Notes: a model not told the origin generated them from the letters alone. 64,000 nucleotides of DNA from Martinezella rhizogenes (GCF_007002745.1 NZ_SGNY01000005.1:310001-374000); one strand, 5' to 3'. Counted from the first letter of the stretch, positions 53,811 through 63,340 are shown. Numbers and translations: made by a program.

Positions 53811-54201
53811 TGCCGGAATTCCCGCCCGAACACTCTCTGAAATTCGCTTTATATTCCCATCCCGTCGATTCACCCGAGACGGACAATTGTCACGGCGGGG
53901 ATGACATGACGTTACGGAGGTACTCTGTGGCATCGCGCGTGCTTCGTCTGTGCGATAGGTCAAACAGCTCCAAGTTTGGTGACGAGCGCCAGGCGATTTC
54001 CCGCACACTGCCGGTCAGCATGGCTTGGCCTTCGAGGCTTTTTGCGCTAATCACACCGGATGATAAAAACCTCGAGTATCACCTGCATCTAGCTCCCGCC
54101 GCAGCGCGAGGAGCATCGAGCGGGAAGCCGGCCGGCTTCACGCTTGGCGTCGGCTTGCCTGAAGGCAGGCGAATGCGAACACATGCAGTGAGACTAACTC
54201 G

Positions 54202-54831
54202 ATGGAAAATTATTTCGAAAGCCCCTTCCGGGGCATCACGCTCGACAGGCAGGTAAAGAACCCGAACCTTGTCGTCGGTAAATACAGCTATTATTCCGGC
54301 TATTATCACGGCCACAGCTTTGAAGATTGCGCCCGTTATCTGCTGCCGGATGAGGGTGCGGACAGGCTGGTGATCGGAAGCTTCTGCTCAATCGGTTCAG
54401 GCGCCGCCTTCATCATGGCGGGCAATCAGGGCCATCGGAACGAGTGGATCAGCACCTTCCCGTTCTTCTTCATGCCGGAGGTGCCGGAATTCGAGGAAGC
54501 CGAGAATGGCTATCTGCCGGCGGGCGACACCGTCATCGGCAATGATGTCTGGATAGGTTCGGAAGCGATCATCATGCCCGGCATCAAGATCGGCGATGGC
54601 GCCGTCATCGGAACCCGGGCGCTGGTGACGAAGAATGTCGAACCTTACGCGATCGTCGGCGGCAACCCCGCCAGAACCATTCGCAAGCGGTTTGATGACG
54701 ATGACATTGCCCGCCTGCTGGAGATGAAATGGTGGGAGTGGCCGGCGGAAAGGCTCAAGGCCGCAATGCCGCTCATGACCAGCAGCAATGTCGCGGAGCT
54801 GTATCGGTTCTGGCAGTCTGACATTCTGTAG
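54202..54831 (+). CDS. catB: CatB-type chloramphenicol O-acetyltransferase
   Basis: 209 aa, which I recognise as the chromosomal type-B (xenobiotic) acetyltransferase first described in Agrobacterium tumefaciens. Left-handed beta-helix hexapeptide repeats ([27 protein letters not shown]) and catalytic His in MAGNQGH. Trimeric cytoplasmic enzyme that transfers acetyl from acetyl-CoA to chloramphenicol. ATG 54202 has only GTGAGA upstream. The 5' region holds a GC hairpin (CTTGCC/GGCAGG around 54155-54170) and a short ORF from ATG 54174 that overlaps the start. Confidence 0.93.
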   Translation: MENYFESPFRGITLDRQVKNPNLVVGKYSYYSGYYHGHSFEDCARYLLPDEGADRLVIGSFCSIGSGAAFIMAGNQGHRNEWISTFPFFFMPEVPEFEEAENGYLPAGDTVIGNDVWIGSEAIIMPGIKIGDGAVIGTRALVTKNVEPYAIVGGNPARTIRKRFDDDDIARLLEMKWWEWPAERLKAAMPLMTSSNVAELYRFWQSDIL

Positions 54832-54927
54832 ATATAAAATTGCCGGCTCGTCTGCTTGAGGCGGGCCGGCGATCGCTCCTGACCCAGGAGCTGTTTCCGG
54901 ATATGTGAAGGCCAGACACCCACTCTG

Positions 54928-55563
54928 TCAGTGCAATTCCAGGCCTTCCTGAAGAATGGATTTTTGAACCGCCTCGCGCCCCTTCACGCGGCTGTACCAG
55001 GCTTGCAGGTTATGCAGGTGATCGAAGTGGATTGGCGCATTGTAATATGATTTCAACCATGGGGCCTGCCCCCAACCCGCCAGGGCAAACAGATAAGCAT
55101 CAGCGACCGTGAACCTGTCCCCCATCAGAAAATCCTTGTCCGCAAGATGCTCGTTGATCCACGCGAAGCGTTTCTCCAGCTTCGGCCTTGCCGTCTCGAT
55201 ATAGTCACCAGCCTGACGCGCATAAAGGAGCGGGATGAAGCCCTTGTGGATTTCGGTCGAAAGAAAGCTCAGCATCTCCTGCAGCCTGTAGCGCGCAAAG
55301 GTTCCATTCGCCGGCGCAAGGCCCGCCTCGGGCTTCTGGTCTGCAAGATATTGAACGATGACGGGACCTTCCCGCAGCACGTTGCCGTCTTCAAGCTCCA
55401 GCGCCGGAATATAGCCATGCGGGTTGATGTTGTAGAAGTTCTTCCCCTGATCCGTTGTGCGATCATTCTGATCGACCTTGATGAATTCGACGTCGAGACC
55501 CAGCTCGTTTGCGACGATATGGGGAGAAAGCGAGCAAGCGGCGGGCATGAAATACAACTTCAT
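54928..55563 (-). CDS. glutathione S-transferase (beta-class-like)
   Basis: 211 aa from ATG 55563 with GGAGACC upstream; the 39 codons before it have no GST character. Thioredoxin-like N domain with Cys10 in ACSLSPH (the beta-class catalytic Cys) and the cis-Pro loop NPHGYIPALELEDG, then an all-helical C domain with the DKDFLMGDRFTVADAYLF motif. Conjugates or reduces electrophiles with glutathione. Divergent from an HxlR regulator, which probably controls it. Confidence 0.9.
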   Translation of the reverse strand: MKLYFMPAACSLSPHIVANELGLDVEFIKVDQNDRTTDQGKNFYNINPHGYIPALELEDGNVLREGPVIVQYLADQKPEAGLAPANGTFARYRLQEMLSFLSTEIHKGFIPLLYARQAGDYIETARPKLEKRFAWINEHLADKDFLMGDRFTVADAYLFALAGWGQAPWLKSYYNAPIHFDHLHNLQAWYSRVKGREAVQKSILQEGLELH

Positions 55564-55673
55564 TCTGATAGGTCTCCATGGATTTCGGCACCATTCTTCC
55601 GTTGCAGGAAAGGCGTGACTTCCATGTAGGTCAGGCGGTATAAAAACGTAAGAACGCAAAAACTTGTCATCTA

Positions 55674-55692
55674 GGTACATAAATTATACCTG
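55674..55692. promoter_or_regulatory. inverted repeat between GST and HxlR genes
   Basis: AGGTA (55674-55678) and TACCT (55688-55692) are inverted arms 9 bases apart, in the AT-rich part of the divergent region and 22 bases from the HxlR start. Candidate HxlR operator; arms are short. Confidence 0.35.
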
Positions 55693-55713
55693 GTGCAGCT
55701 GAAAGGCTAACCG

Positions 55714-56043
55714 ATGAAGGACACCGTATCGGGCTGCTCCGTTGAACAAGCCATGCATCTGCTCGGCGGGCGCTGGCGTCTGCTCATCGTGTCTTATCTC
55801 GTGGACGGGCCGAAGCGGTTCAACGAACTCAGGAGACTGGTGCCGGGCATTTCCCAGAGAATGCTCACCCTCGATCTCCGCGCACTTGAAGACGCAAAAC
55901 TCGTGGCGCGCACGGTCTATCCGACCACGCCAATCAAGGTGGAATATGCTCTGACGGAGGAAGGCCGGCGGCTGGAGAAGGTGGTGGCCGTTGTTCAGGA
56001 ATTCGGCCTGTGGCTGAAGGCGCGGGACGCTGCGTCAAGTTGA
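55714..56043 (+). CDS. HxlR-family winged-helix regulator
   Basis: 109 aa. HxlR pattern throughout: CSVEQAMHLLGGRWRLLIVSYL, GPKRFNELRRLVPGISQRMLT and TPIKVEYALTEEGRRL. The Cys at residue 9 may sense electrophiles or oxidants, as in related regulators. Divergent from the GST gene. Confidence 0.9.
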   Translation: MKDTVSGCSVEQAMHLLGGRWRLLIVSYLVDGPKRFNELRRLVPGISQRMLTLDLRALEDAKLVARTVYPTTPIKVEYALTEEGRRLEKVVAVVQEFGLWLKARDAASS

Positions 56044-56135
56044 ATGGCCATTCGGGTCAGATGTCGCCTTGTCTCGGTAGGCAAAGACCGGCGGATCGGA
56101 CATGCCGAAATGCCGGTCTTTGGGCTCATGGATGT

Positions 56136-57383
56136 TCAGCCCGGCATCATCGCCGGCTGGTTTGCGGGAAATTTTGCCACATCCTCAATGCTGACATTGA
56201 GATGCTGGGCCACCAGCGCCGGCGGGGTGTGCGTGAGCCATGAGGACAGGCTGACCTCCTGATATTCGGCAGTCTTGAAGACCGCGACGAATTGCAGGTC
56301 GGTCGTCCCGGTATTTTCGATGATGTGGCCCTGGCTTCTTTTCACGTAACCAATATCGCCGGCGCGGAAGTCGGCCGTCTGGCTGCGCGGGCCCGCGTCG
56401 AACACGGTCATCCGGCCTTCGCCCTTGATCCAGTATTGCCATTCATCCGCATTGGGGTGCCAGTGCATTTCGCGCACACCGCCGGGCTTGATCGTTTCAA
56501 TGGCGGCGGCGATGGTTTTGGACACGGTGAAGGCGCTGCTGTCCGCAAGGCGAATAATGCCCGCGGCATTTTCCTTCAGCGGTTTTGATGCAGCGAGTTT
56601 ATAGGTGAACGGGAACGGGGGAAGACCGGCACCGGCAACGGCCTCCTGATCCCCGGAGAGCGGTCCTGGCTCCTTGCCCTGGAAAATCCAGAGGTTCTGC
56701 AGCGGAATGTTCCGGAACACGTCCTGCGCGACGCCGAAATTCTTGGCCAGCAGTTCCGGTGAGGTATGCGCCAGCCAGTCAGTGAGAAGCAGGGTGCCAT
56801 ATTCGGACTGATCGCCTTCATCGAATACGATGACGAATTCGCATCCTTCAGGGCCAAGCCCCTGCAGCGAATGAGGGTAACCGGCCGGAAAATACCAGAG
56901 ATCACCGGCCTCGACATCCTGTACATAGGCGCGGCCCTGCGTATCGAGCACCGTGATGCGGCAACGCCCATTGGTCATGATCGCCCATTCTGCGGCGCGG
57001 TGCCAGTGCATCTCGCGAATGCCGCCCGGTCCCAGCCGCATGTTGACGCCGGACACGGCATCCGAAATCGCGAAGTCCGACTTGGTGACCTGGCGTGCCC
57101 ATCCGCCGTTCTGGATACGTTTGGCGGCATTGTTGAACGAGCCCCAGAAGAGCTGCATGTCGCCCACATCGGTTGCCGGCGGGCTCTGGAAGGATGGGAA
57201 CTGGTCGTTGATCGCGGGGTTCTTCGGGCCGGGATCGCTGAGGCCCGCGGCATTGGCATTGATTGCGCCTTCGGCGGGCTGATCAGGATTGCCGAAAGAT
57301 GCTGCTCCGGCCGTGCTGGCGGCAAGAGCAGTGCCGCCGACGGCGCCGATTGCGAGGACTGCGCGTCTGGTCAATGTTTCCAT
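56136..57383 (-). CDS. oxdC: oxalate decarboxylase (bicupin OxdC)
   Basis: 415 aa with a Tat-type signal (LTRRAVLAIGAVGG), so periplasmic. Two cupin domains each carry Mn ligands: HWHRAAEW with a downstream His (PAGYPHS), and HWHPNADEW with GHIIENTG. The flexible lid that sets decarboxylase activity in OxdC (SENS in Bacillus) reads SEYGT, keeping the catalytic Glu. Splits oxalate into formate and CO2 and takes up a proton, so it both removes oxalate and counters acid. Starts one base after the upstream gene's stop, with AAGGAG inside that gene. Confidence 0.85.
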   Translation of the reverse strand: METLTRRAVLAIGAVGGTALAASTAGAASFGNPDQPAEGAINANAAGLSDPGPKNPAINDQFPSFQSPPATDVGDMQLFWGSFNNAAKRIQNGGWARQVTKSDFAISDAVSGVNMRLGPGGIREMHWHRAAEWAIMTNGRCRITVLDTQGRAYVQDVEAGDLWYFPAGYPHSLQGLGPEGCEFVIVFDEGDQSEYGTLLLTDWLAHTSPELLAKNFGVAQDVFRNIPLQNLWIFQGKEPGPLSGDQEAVAGAGLPPFPFTYKLAASKPLKENAAGIIRLADSSAFTVSKTIAAAIETIKPGGVREMHWHPNADEWQYWIKGEGRMTVFDAGPRSQTADFRAGDIGYVKRSQGHIIENTGTTDLQFVAVFKTAEYQEVSLSSWLTHTPPALVAQHLNVSIEDVAKFPANQPAMMPG

Positions 57384-57384
57384 T

Positions 57385-57864
57385 TCAGAACTCCTTGTTC
57401 ATGGCGAATTGGGCCGAGGTGTCGGCCGAGGTGTCGATAGAGCGGGTCTGCGATGCGAGCTGGAGCACGGCGATGCGGTCGATCAGCTCGGCATTAAAGA
57501 GGCGGTGTTGCAGCTGGCAGAAGGCTTTTGGATCGAGCGCGTCGCGCCGGTCGGTTTTCCGGGTGGTGCGGGTGGCGATGCAGGATGTCTTGTCCAGTGC
57601 CGGAACAGCCTGTGTGCCTTCGGACGTTTCACTGAGCGCCGGCACGGGAGCGGAAAGTCCGCCCAGCCTGTCAATCGTCTGCGGTGTGAGGATGCGGAAG
57701 GCGCTGGCTGATGCGACGTCTTCGGAGACTGCAAGCACCGGTTCGCTATTCCTGATCAGGAAAGCATTGCCACCGAGCACGGCAACCGTACCCAGTGCCA
57801 ACACCGCTGCGACTTTGAGACGACGGGGTCTCTGCTGGTCGGCATTCTTGCTGATGGAGGTCAT
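57385..57864 (-). CDS. membrane-anchored protein coupled to oxdC, unknown function
   Basis: 159 aa; TAGGAG precedes ATG 57864. After a basic N terminus (residues 1-17) comes one membrane segment (~18-38), then an exported domain with a two-Cys spacing (near 95 and 117) and a DRRDALDPKAFCQLQHRLF stretch. The stop lies one base from the oxdC start, so the two are coupled. I do not recognise the family. Confidence 0.65.
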   Translation of the reverse strand: MTSISKNADQQRPRRLKVAAVLALGTVAVLGGNAFLIRNSEPVLAVSEDVASASAFRILTPQTIDRLGGLSAPVPALSETSEGTQAVPALDKTSCIATRTTRKTDRRDALDPKAFCQLQHRLFNAELIDRIAVLQLASQTRSIDTSADTSAQFAMNKEF

Positions 57865-58175
57865 GCCCTGCTCCTAAAAAGGGGTGATGGTGTCGTCAGG
57901 AACGTTCGGTGGGGAAGCGCTTGACTGGAGCAAAGGCTACGGCGGAGGAGCGGAGCCGGCATCTATACAGAGGTCTAGTTCGTATAGCGGAAGGTGTTGG
58001 CGGCGGGGTAAGCGCCGAGAGGTATCCGCTCAACGGCAATGCCTGCCCGGACGCCAGGCGTCGGAGCATGAAGTGGCGACGGATTTTACCTGAGAGGATG
58101 CAGTTAAAGCGATGGAAGGCTTGCCTGCGAGCGGATATGGGCTGGCTCACTTGCCCGGTGGCGAAGCGTCAGCCG
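57865..58175. promoter_or_regulatory. 311-base region between the oxdC operon and the receiver gene
   Basis: No gene is supported here. It contains the oxdC-operon promoter side and CATCTATACAGAGGTC at 57960-57975, which matches the kinase-operon palindrome at 13 of 16 positions. CTATAC at 57963-57968 is also repeated in inverse as GTATAG 13 bases on. No clear terminator for the receiver gene was found. Confidence 0.5.
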
Positions 58176-58580
58176 TCAGGACGGCCGGGCGAGAACGGAT
58201 TCCAGGCATCCGATCAGACTGACGATGTTCACCGGCTTGCCGAGAAAGGCCAAAGCGCCACCGTTCAAGGCCGCATTCCGGGTGCGCTCATCCTGATAGG
58301 AGGTGACGAAGATCATCGGCGCATGCTCGCCGCGCCGGTTCAACTCACTCTGCAATTCGATGCCGGACAGTCCGGGCATCTTCACATCCACGATGATGCA
58401 GTCGATGTCCGTCTGCTGCTGCGCTTCCAGAAAGTGTTCGGCAGAAGCATACAGGCGGCATTCGTAACCGAAGGACATGATGAGATCATCCATGGCTTCG
58501 CGAATGGCGGGATCGTCGTCGACGACGGCAATGACGGGAACGGGGGGCAATGAAAGCGACCTTTTCTGTTTTTCTTTCAT
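58176..58580 (-). CDS. stand-alone response-regulator receiver
   Basis: 134 aa, a single receiver domain with no output domain. Acidic pair DDD at residues 21-23, phospho-acceptor Asp65 in IIVDVKMPG, Thr in FVTSYQ and conserved Lys in LGKPV. Most like the receiver of FixJ. It lies 36 bases downstream of the FixJ-like gene, so it could compete for phosphate from the same kinase or act as a sink or relay. Confidence 0.88.
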   Translation of the reverse strand: MKEKQKRSLSLPPVPVIAVVDDDPAIREAMDDLIMSFGYECRLYASAEHFLEAQQQTDIDCIIVDVKMPGLSGIELQSELNRRGEHAPMIFVTSYQDERTRNAALNGGALAFLGKPVNIVSLIGCLESVLARPS

Positions 58581-58616
58581 CTTCTATGCGCGCGTGCCCC
58601 TGCGAAAGATACCATA

Positions 58617-59273
58617 CTAAGATACAGGTGGCCTGGGCTTCTCGCCGATCAGCTCTGCTTTCCGCACGAGGTCGGCGACCGATCTGGCCTCCATTTTTCG
58701 CATGACATTGCCACGGTGCAGTTTCACGGTAACTTCGCTGATGCCGAGTTCATAGGCGATCTGCTTGTTCATCAGGCCGCGGACAACAGCGCCCATGACC
58801 TCGCGTTCCCTTGGTGTCAGCTGTTCGGCAAGGGAGGTGACGGCCTCATTCTGGGCGCTTTCGCGGCGTTGCGACGCATCCCTTTCCATCGCTGCCGCAA
58901 CGGCGTCAAGAATGTCCTGTTCCTTGAAGGGCTTGGTCAAAAAATCGACGGCGCCGGCCTTCATCGCCCGTACGCTCATGGGGATATCGCCGAATCCGGT
59001 CATGAAAATGATCGGCATCCTGTTTCCGACGCGTTCCAGCTGCATCTGGAAATCAAGGCCGCTTATGCCCGGAAGCCGCACATCAAGCAGCAGGCAGCCG
59101 GGCCGGTTCAGATTGGCTTTTTCGAGAAAGGCGGCAGCGCTGTCGAAAGCTTCGGCATCGAATTTCATGGAGCGGAAAAGATCGGTGAGTGCTTCGCGCA
59201 TCGACAAATCGTCGTCGACGATGAACACGATGGGTGATGGTGGCTCCTTTGCCGACTTGCGCAATTCAGGCAT
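58617..59273 (-). CDS. FixJ/NarL-type response regulator
   Basis: 218 aa from ATG 59273, which overlaps the kinase stop by 8 bases. Receiver domain with Asp64 (LLLDVRLPG), Thr92 and Lys114; C-terminal LuxR-type HTH (LTPREREVMGAVVRGLMNKQIAYELGISEVTVKLHRGNV regions). Likely activator of the surrounding stress genes; the palindrome upstream of the kinase gene is a candidate binding site. Confidence 0.9.
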   Translation of the reverse strand: MPELRKSAKEPPSPIVFIVDDDLSMREALTDLFRSMKFDAEAFDSAAAFLEKANLNRPGCLLLDVRLPGISGLDFQMQLERVGNRMPIIFMTGFGDIPMSVRAMKAGAVDFLTKPFKEQDILDAVAAAMERDASQRRESAQNEAVTSLAEQLTPREREVMGAVVRGLMNKQIAYELGISEVTVKLHRGNVMRKMEARSVADLVRKAELIGEKPRPPVS

Positions 59274-60846
59274 GTTCCATCTCCTGGCTAACCGGCATGG
59301 AAATGGTAAAGACCGCCCCGCCGAGAGGATGATTGTCACCGGTAAGCCTGCCGCCCCGTGCTTCCAGTGTCGTGCGGCAGATGGAAAGCCCCATGCCCAT
59401 TCCGGTCTCCTTGGTCGTGAAAAACGGAGAGAACAGCTTTTCCTTCATCTGCACCGGGAAACCCGGTCCATTGTCGTGAACGGCAATATGGATATTGTCG
59501 CTGTCTTCGCGCTCCTTTCGCACCGTAATGGTGCGATTATCGGTGCCCGCCTCGTCCATGGCCTGAATGGCATTGGTGAGAAGGTTGATGAGAACCTGCT
59601 GCAACTCGATCCTGACAGCCATTATCAGCGGCGTGGCGGTTTTTTCCACATATACCGTGGTTCCGCTGCGTTCCAGCTCATGTTCCAGAAGACTGAGCGT
59701 TTCATCGATGAATTCATCCAGGTCGAAGGTTTCCATCTTGCCGCTCGTATGGGCGAGCAGGCTGCGTGTGTTCTGGATGATTTCACTGGCGCGCTGCCCA
59801 TCGCGGATCATGCGTTCGGCCGACCGGCGGGCGGCGGCAATATCCGGCGGATCGCGATCGAGCCACCGCAGCAATGTCTGCGCGTTGACGATGATGGCGC
59901 CAAGTGGCTGGTTCAGCTCGTGGGAGAGCGATGCGGACATGGCGCCGACGGCCGCCGCCTTCGAGGCCTTTGTCAGCTCCGCCTGCGCCTCCGCCAGTGC
60001 TTTCAACGCCATTTCGCGCTGGGTGATATCCACCATGCTGACCACCACACGGTTGAAGGAGGCCGCTTCCGCAGGAAAACTGATGGAAAGAAGCACCAGC
60101 TTGTCTTCGCCGGTGTCTGTGCGCACCACCACCTTGTCTTCGAAGACAGGCCGGTTGTCGATGATCGCCTGCAGGACATCGACGAATTTGCCGGAAGAAG
60201 AAACGACCGATTGCTGGAGAGTGCCGCGGATTGAGGAGTCGTAACCCAGCATTTCCTTTCCGGCCTCATTCGACGCAACGACGGTTATGAGATCGATGCA
60301 GTGCTGCGCAAAGTCCGGATTGGCGCGGGCATGGGCGCGCATGTCGGTGATGCCCTGTTGCTTGAGGCCCATCAGTAGGGCGTGAAGTTTCGAATAGTCG
60401 CGTTCCCAGAGTGCGACGCGCGTGCGGTCGAAGATAGAGCGATAACGCTCTTCGCTTTCCTTCAGTGCCGTATTGACCGACACCATCGCTAACCGGGCGG
60501 TCTCCGTTTTCAGAAGCAGCACGGTCGTGACGGCAAGCGCTGCAAGGGCGACGACCAACCGAAGGGCCGACTGGAAATCCGCGTCCTGCGCATGGGTCGC
60601 TGCATAGGACAGGAGGGAGAGAATGGCGCAGGCGCAGGAGATCGCGATCAGTCCCGACCAGCTTACAGCCTGCGCGGCCAAAAGCATCGTGATGACATAG
60701 AGGACGGCAATCGCCCCTTCTATGTCGGTATAGGTATCGACGTAAAATACCGCGGCCGCCAGCGCCAGCGCCCCAAGGCCAAAGGCCAGATGGTGCGTCC
60801 CGCCTTCCGGCTCACGCGCGCGAAACATCCTTGACGCAATCGACAT
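59266..60846 (-). CDS. membrane sensor histidine kinase with PAS domain (FixL-like)
   Basis: 526 aa. Four membrane segments in residues ~18-112, a PAS-like domain (~130-280), then the kinase: phospho-His309 in ASLSHELNQPLGAI, N-box LLTNAIQAM, G1 DNGPGF and G2 GMGMGLSI. No heme-binding His typical of FixL was identified. Signal unknown; placement near oxdC, ydeP and dps suggests acid or another envelope stress. Confidence 0.9.
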   Translation of the reverse strand: MSIASRMFRAREPEGGTHHLAFGLGALALAAAVFYVDTYTDIEGAIAVLYVITMLLAAQAVSWSGLIAISCACAILSLLSYAATHAQDADFQSALRLVVALAALAVTTVLLLKTETARLAMVSVNTALKESEERYRSIFDRTRVALWERDYSKLHALLMGLKQQGITDMRAHARANPDFAQHCIDLITVVASNEAGKEMLGYDSSIRGTLQQSVVSSSGKFVDVLQAIIDNRPVFEDKVVVRTDTGEDKLVLLSISFPAEAASFNRVVVSMVDITQREMALKALAEAQAELTKASKAAAVGAMSASLSHELNQPLGAIIVNAQTLLRWLDRDPPDIAAARRSAERMIRDGQRASEIIQNTRSLLAHTSGKMETFDLDEFIDETLSLLEHELERSGTTVYVEKTATPLIMAVRIELQQVLINLLTNAIQAMDEAGTDNRTITVRKEREDSDNIHIAVHDNGPGFPVQMKEKLFSPFFTTKETGMGMGLSICRTTLEARGGRLTGDNHPLGGAVFTISMPVSQEMEHA

Positions 60847-60897
60847 TGTTCCCCCGATGCGATTTTTGCCGACAATACGGTTTTTTCAGCACAACCT

Positions 60898-60913
60898 GAC
60901 CTATACATAGGTC
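60898..60913. promoter_or_regulatory. 7-bp inverted repeat upstream of the kinase operon, candidate response-regulator site
   Basis: GACCTAT-AC-ATAGGTC is a perfect inverted repeat 52-67 bases before the kinase start. A 13/16 copy lies upstream of the oxdC operon. Confidence 0.55.
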
Positions 60914-60964
60914 TTGGTTGTTTCCGTCGTCCAAGCATCAGGATAGCGGGAAATGGGTGCGGTG

Positions 60965-60989
60965 TTATATGCAAAAATCTGCATGTAAT
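60965..60989. promoter_or_regulatory. near-palindrome between ydeP-like and kinase genes
   Basis: ATGCA (60969-60973) and TGCAT (60980-60984) are arms around AAAATC, with looser matches outward. It may be a hairpin at the end of the ydeP message or a protein site; the T content does not decide it. Confidence 0.3.
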
Positions 60990-61045
60990 ACCTTTCGTCC
61001 ACAGGCGCGCACCGATGTCTACGGTGCGCGCGTGCGCTTCGCTGG

Positions 61046-63340
61046 TCAGACCGTTGCAGCGCTTACGGTGATTGGTACGCCCTTGTAGGAGGGTGTTCCA
61101 GAAAGACGGTCGTAATGGCCGAGCGCCACCACCGCATTCATCTCGGGATAATAACCCGCGGCCGAACCCTTCGGGATATTATATTCGACGGCGGTGAAAC
61201 CATGCACGAGGTGGCGTCCCTCGCTGTCTTTGCCGATGCCGTGAATGTCGATGCTGTCGCCATCCTTCAGGCCACGTTCGGCAAGGTCGTGCCGGTTCAT
61301 GAAGATAACGTCCCTTCTGCCAAAGACGCCGCGATACCGGTCATCCATGCCATAGATCGTCGTATTGTACTGATCGTGGCTGCGGATGGTGGTCAGCACA
61401 AGGGCGTCGGGATTGGAGATGCGCGGATCTTCCTCAAGCCCGGTGGCGAGGAGGAAGTTGGCCTTGCCGCTCTCCGTATTCCAGCGACGGAATGAGGCCG
61501 CGACATCAAGGCGGAAACCGCCTTTCACCCGGACCCGGCTGTTGAAATCCGTAAAGTCGGGGAAGACCTTCTCGATCTTGTCGCGAATGCGGTCGTAATC
61601 GGCAATCAGCCAGTCCCAGTCAATTCCGTGACGATTTCCGATCGTCGCCCTGGCGATGCCGGCGATGATGGCGGGCTCTGACCTCACCAGTTCACCCGGC
61701 GGTTTGAGGAAACCGCGGGACGCATGCACCATCGACATGGAATCCTCGACTGTGACCGCCTGCGGACCGGACGCCTGGCTATCCAGATCGGTTCGGCCGA
61801 GACAGGGCAGGATCAGTGATGTTCTGGCGGTCAGAAGGTGGGAGCGGTTGAGCTTCGTCGCGATGTGGACGGCGAGATCGAGTTTGCGCATGCCCTTAAA
61901 GGTCGCGCCGGTGTCCGACATGGCGACAGCGAGGTTTCCGCCAAGACAGATGAGCGCCCGGGATTTTCCGGCGATGATTGCCTCCACGGCCTCTATGGCA
62001 TTGTGACCCTTCTCCGCAGGGGGGCGAAAGCCGAAAGCGCGCTCCATGCCGTCAAGCAGCGCCTTGTTCGGGATCTCGGTGATGCCGACGGTGCGATCCC
62101 CCTGAACATTGGAGTGGCCGCGAATGGGCGCGATCCCGGCGCCCGGACGGCCCATATTGCCGCGCAGCAGCAACAGGTTTGCGATCTGCTGCACGTTGCC
62201 GGTACCCTTGGCGTGCTGTGTAATGCCCATGCCGTAACAGATGATAACGTTCGAGGCTTTCACATAAACACGGGCGACGCTGTCAATCGCCTCTTTCGTC
62301 AGCCCGCTGACGGAGCAGATCGTATCCCAGGAGGTGGCGTCGATATCGGCGCGCAGCATGTCGAGGCCGGCGGTATGTTCCTCGATGAAGACCCGATCGA
62401 GCAACCCGTCGCCGCCGTTCCTCAGGCTCTCCGCATCCAGTTCGAACACCGCCTTCATGATGCCCTTGAGGGCTGCGAGATCGCCGCCGGTGCGCAGCTG
62501 ATGGTAGGCGGAGGCGATCGGCGTCGAGGAGAGCGTCGCCATTTCGATCGGGTCCTGTGGGGCGGCAAAGCGTTCCAGCGCCCGTTCCTTCAGCGGATTG
62601 AACACGACGATCGGTACGCCGCGTTTTGCGGCATTATGCAGCGTCGTCATCATGCGGGGATGGTTAGTGCCGGGATTGTGGCCGAAGCTGAAGATCGCAT
62701 CGGCATGATCGAAATCCTCCAGCGTCACCGTGCCTTTGCCAACGCCGATGGATTTCGGAAGGCCGACGCTGGTGGCCTCATGGCACATGTTGGAACAGTC
62801 AGGAAAATTGTTCGTCCCGTAGGCGCGCACAAAAAGCTGGTAGAGAAACGCGGCCTCGTTGGACGCCCGGCCGGAGGTATAGAATTCCGCCCTGTCGGGA
62901 TCATCGAGCTTGTTGAGTTCCCGCGCGATCAGGGTGAATGCCTCGTCCCAGGCTATCGGCTCGTAGTGATCACTCTCGGTATTGTAATGCAGGGGAAGGG
63001 TCAGCCGGCCGGCATCCTCGAGCTTGTGATCCGTCCATTGCCACAATTCGGAAACCGTATGTTGTGCGAAAAACTCGGGTCCGGATCGTTTCGCCGTCGA
63101 TTCCCAGGTGATGGCCTTCGCGCCGTTTTCGCAGAACTCGAAGGACGAGGTGTGTTTGGGGTCGGGCCAGGCGCAGCCGGGACAGTCGAAACCCTCGGGC
63201 TGATTTGCCTTGAGCAGCGTCATGGTGCCCTGTGCGACGATCTGCTGATGCGCGAGCGTTTTCGCAACAGCTTTCAACGCGTCCCAGCCGCCAGCTGGAT
63301 GATCGTATTTTTCAATACCTTCCGGCCGTTCTTCTGCCAT
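61046..63340 (-). CDS. FdhF/YdeP-family molybdopterin oxidoreductase
   Basis: 764 aa, molybdopterin enzyme of the formate-dehydrogenase-H/YdeP group. Cys53, Cys56 and Cys70 near the N terminus suggest a reduced or altered Fe-S site. Cys186 in NMCHEATSVGL sits where FdhH has its Mo-ligating selenocysteine. C-terminal molydopterin dinucleotide-binding domain with the VLTTIRSHDQYNTT block. E. coli YdeP is tied to acid resistance; true formate dehydrogenase activity is possible, which would use the formate made by OxdC next door. No signal peptide, so cytoplasmic. Confidence 0.85.
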   Translation of the reverse strand: MAEERPEGIEKYDHPAGGWDALKAVAKTLAHQQIVAQGTMTLLKANQPEGFDCPGCAWPDPKHTSSFEFCENGAKAITWESTAKRSGPEFFAQHTVSELWQWTDHKLEDAGRLTLPLHYNTESDHYEPIAWDEAFTLIARELNKLDDPDRAEFYTSGRASNEAAFLYQLFVRAYGTNNFPDCSNMCHEATSVGLPKSIGVGKGTVTLEDFDHADAIFSFGHNPGTNHPRMMTTLHNAAKRGVPIVVFNPLKERALERFAAPQDPIEMATLSSTPIASAYHQLRTGGDLAALKGIMKAVFELDAESLRNGGDGLLDRVFIEEHTAGLDMLRADIDATSWDTICSVSGLTKEAIDSVARVYVKASNVIICYGMGITQHAKGTGNVQQIANLLLLRGNMGRPGAGIAPIRGHSNVQGDRTVGITEIPNKALLDGMERAFGFRPPAEKGHNAIEAVEAIIAGKSRALICLGGNLAVAMSDTGATFKGMRKLDLAVHIATKLNRSHLLTARTSLILPCLGRTDLDSQASGPQAVTVEDSMSMVHASRGFLKPPGELVRSEPAIIAGIARATIGNRHGIDWDWLIADYDRIRDKIEKVFPDFTDFNSRVRVKGGFRLDVAASFRRWNTESGKANFLLATGLEEDPRISNPDALVLTTIRSHDQYNTTIYGMDDRYRGVFGRRDVIFMNRHDLAERGLKDGDSIDIHGIGKDSEGRHLVHGFTAVEYNIPKGSAAGYYPEMNAVVALGHYDRLSGTPSYKGVPITVSAATV

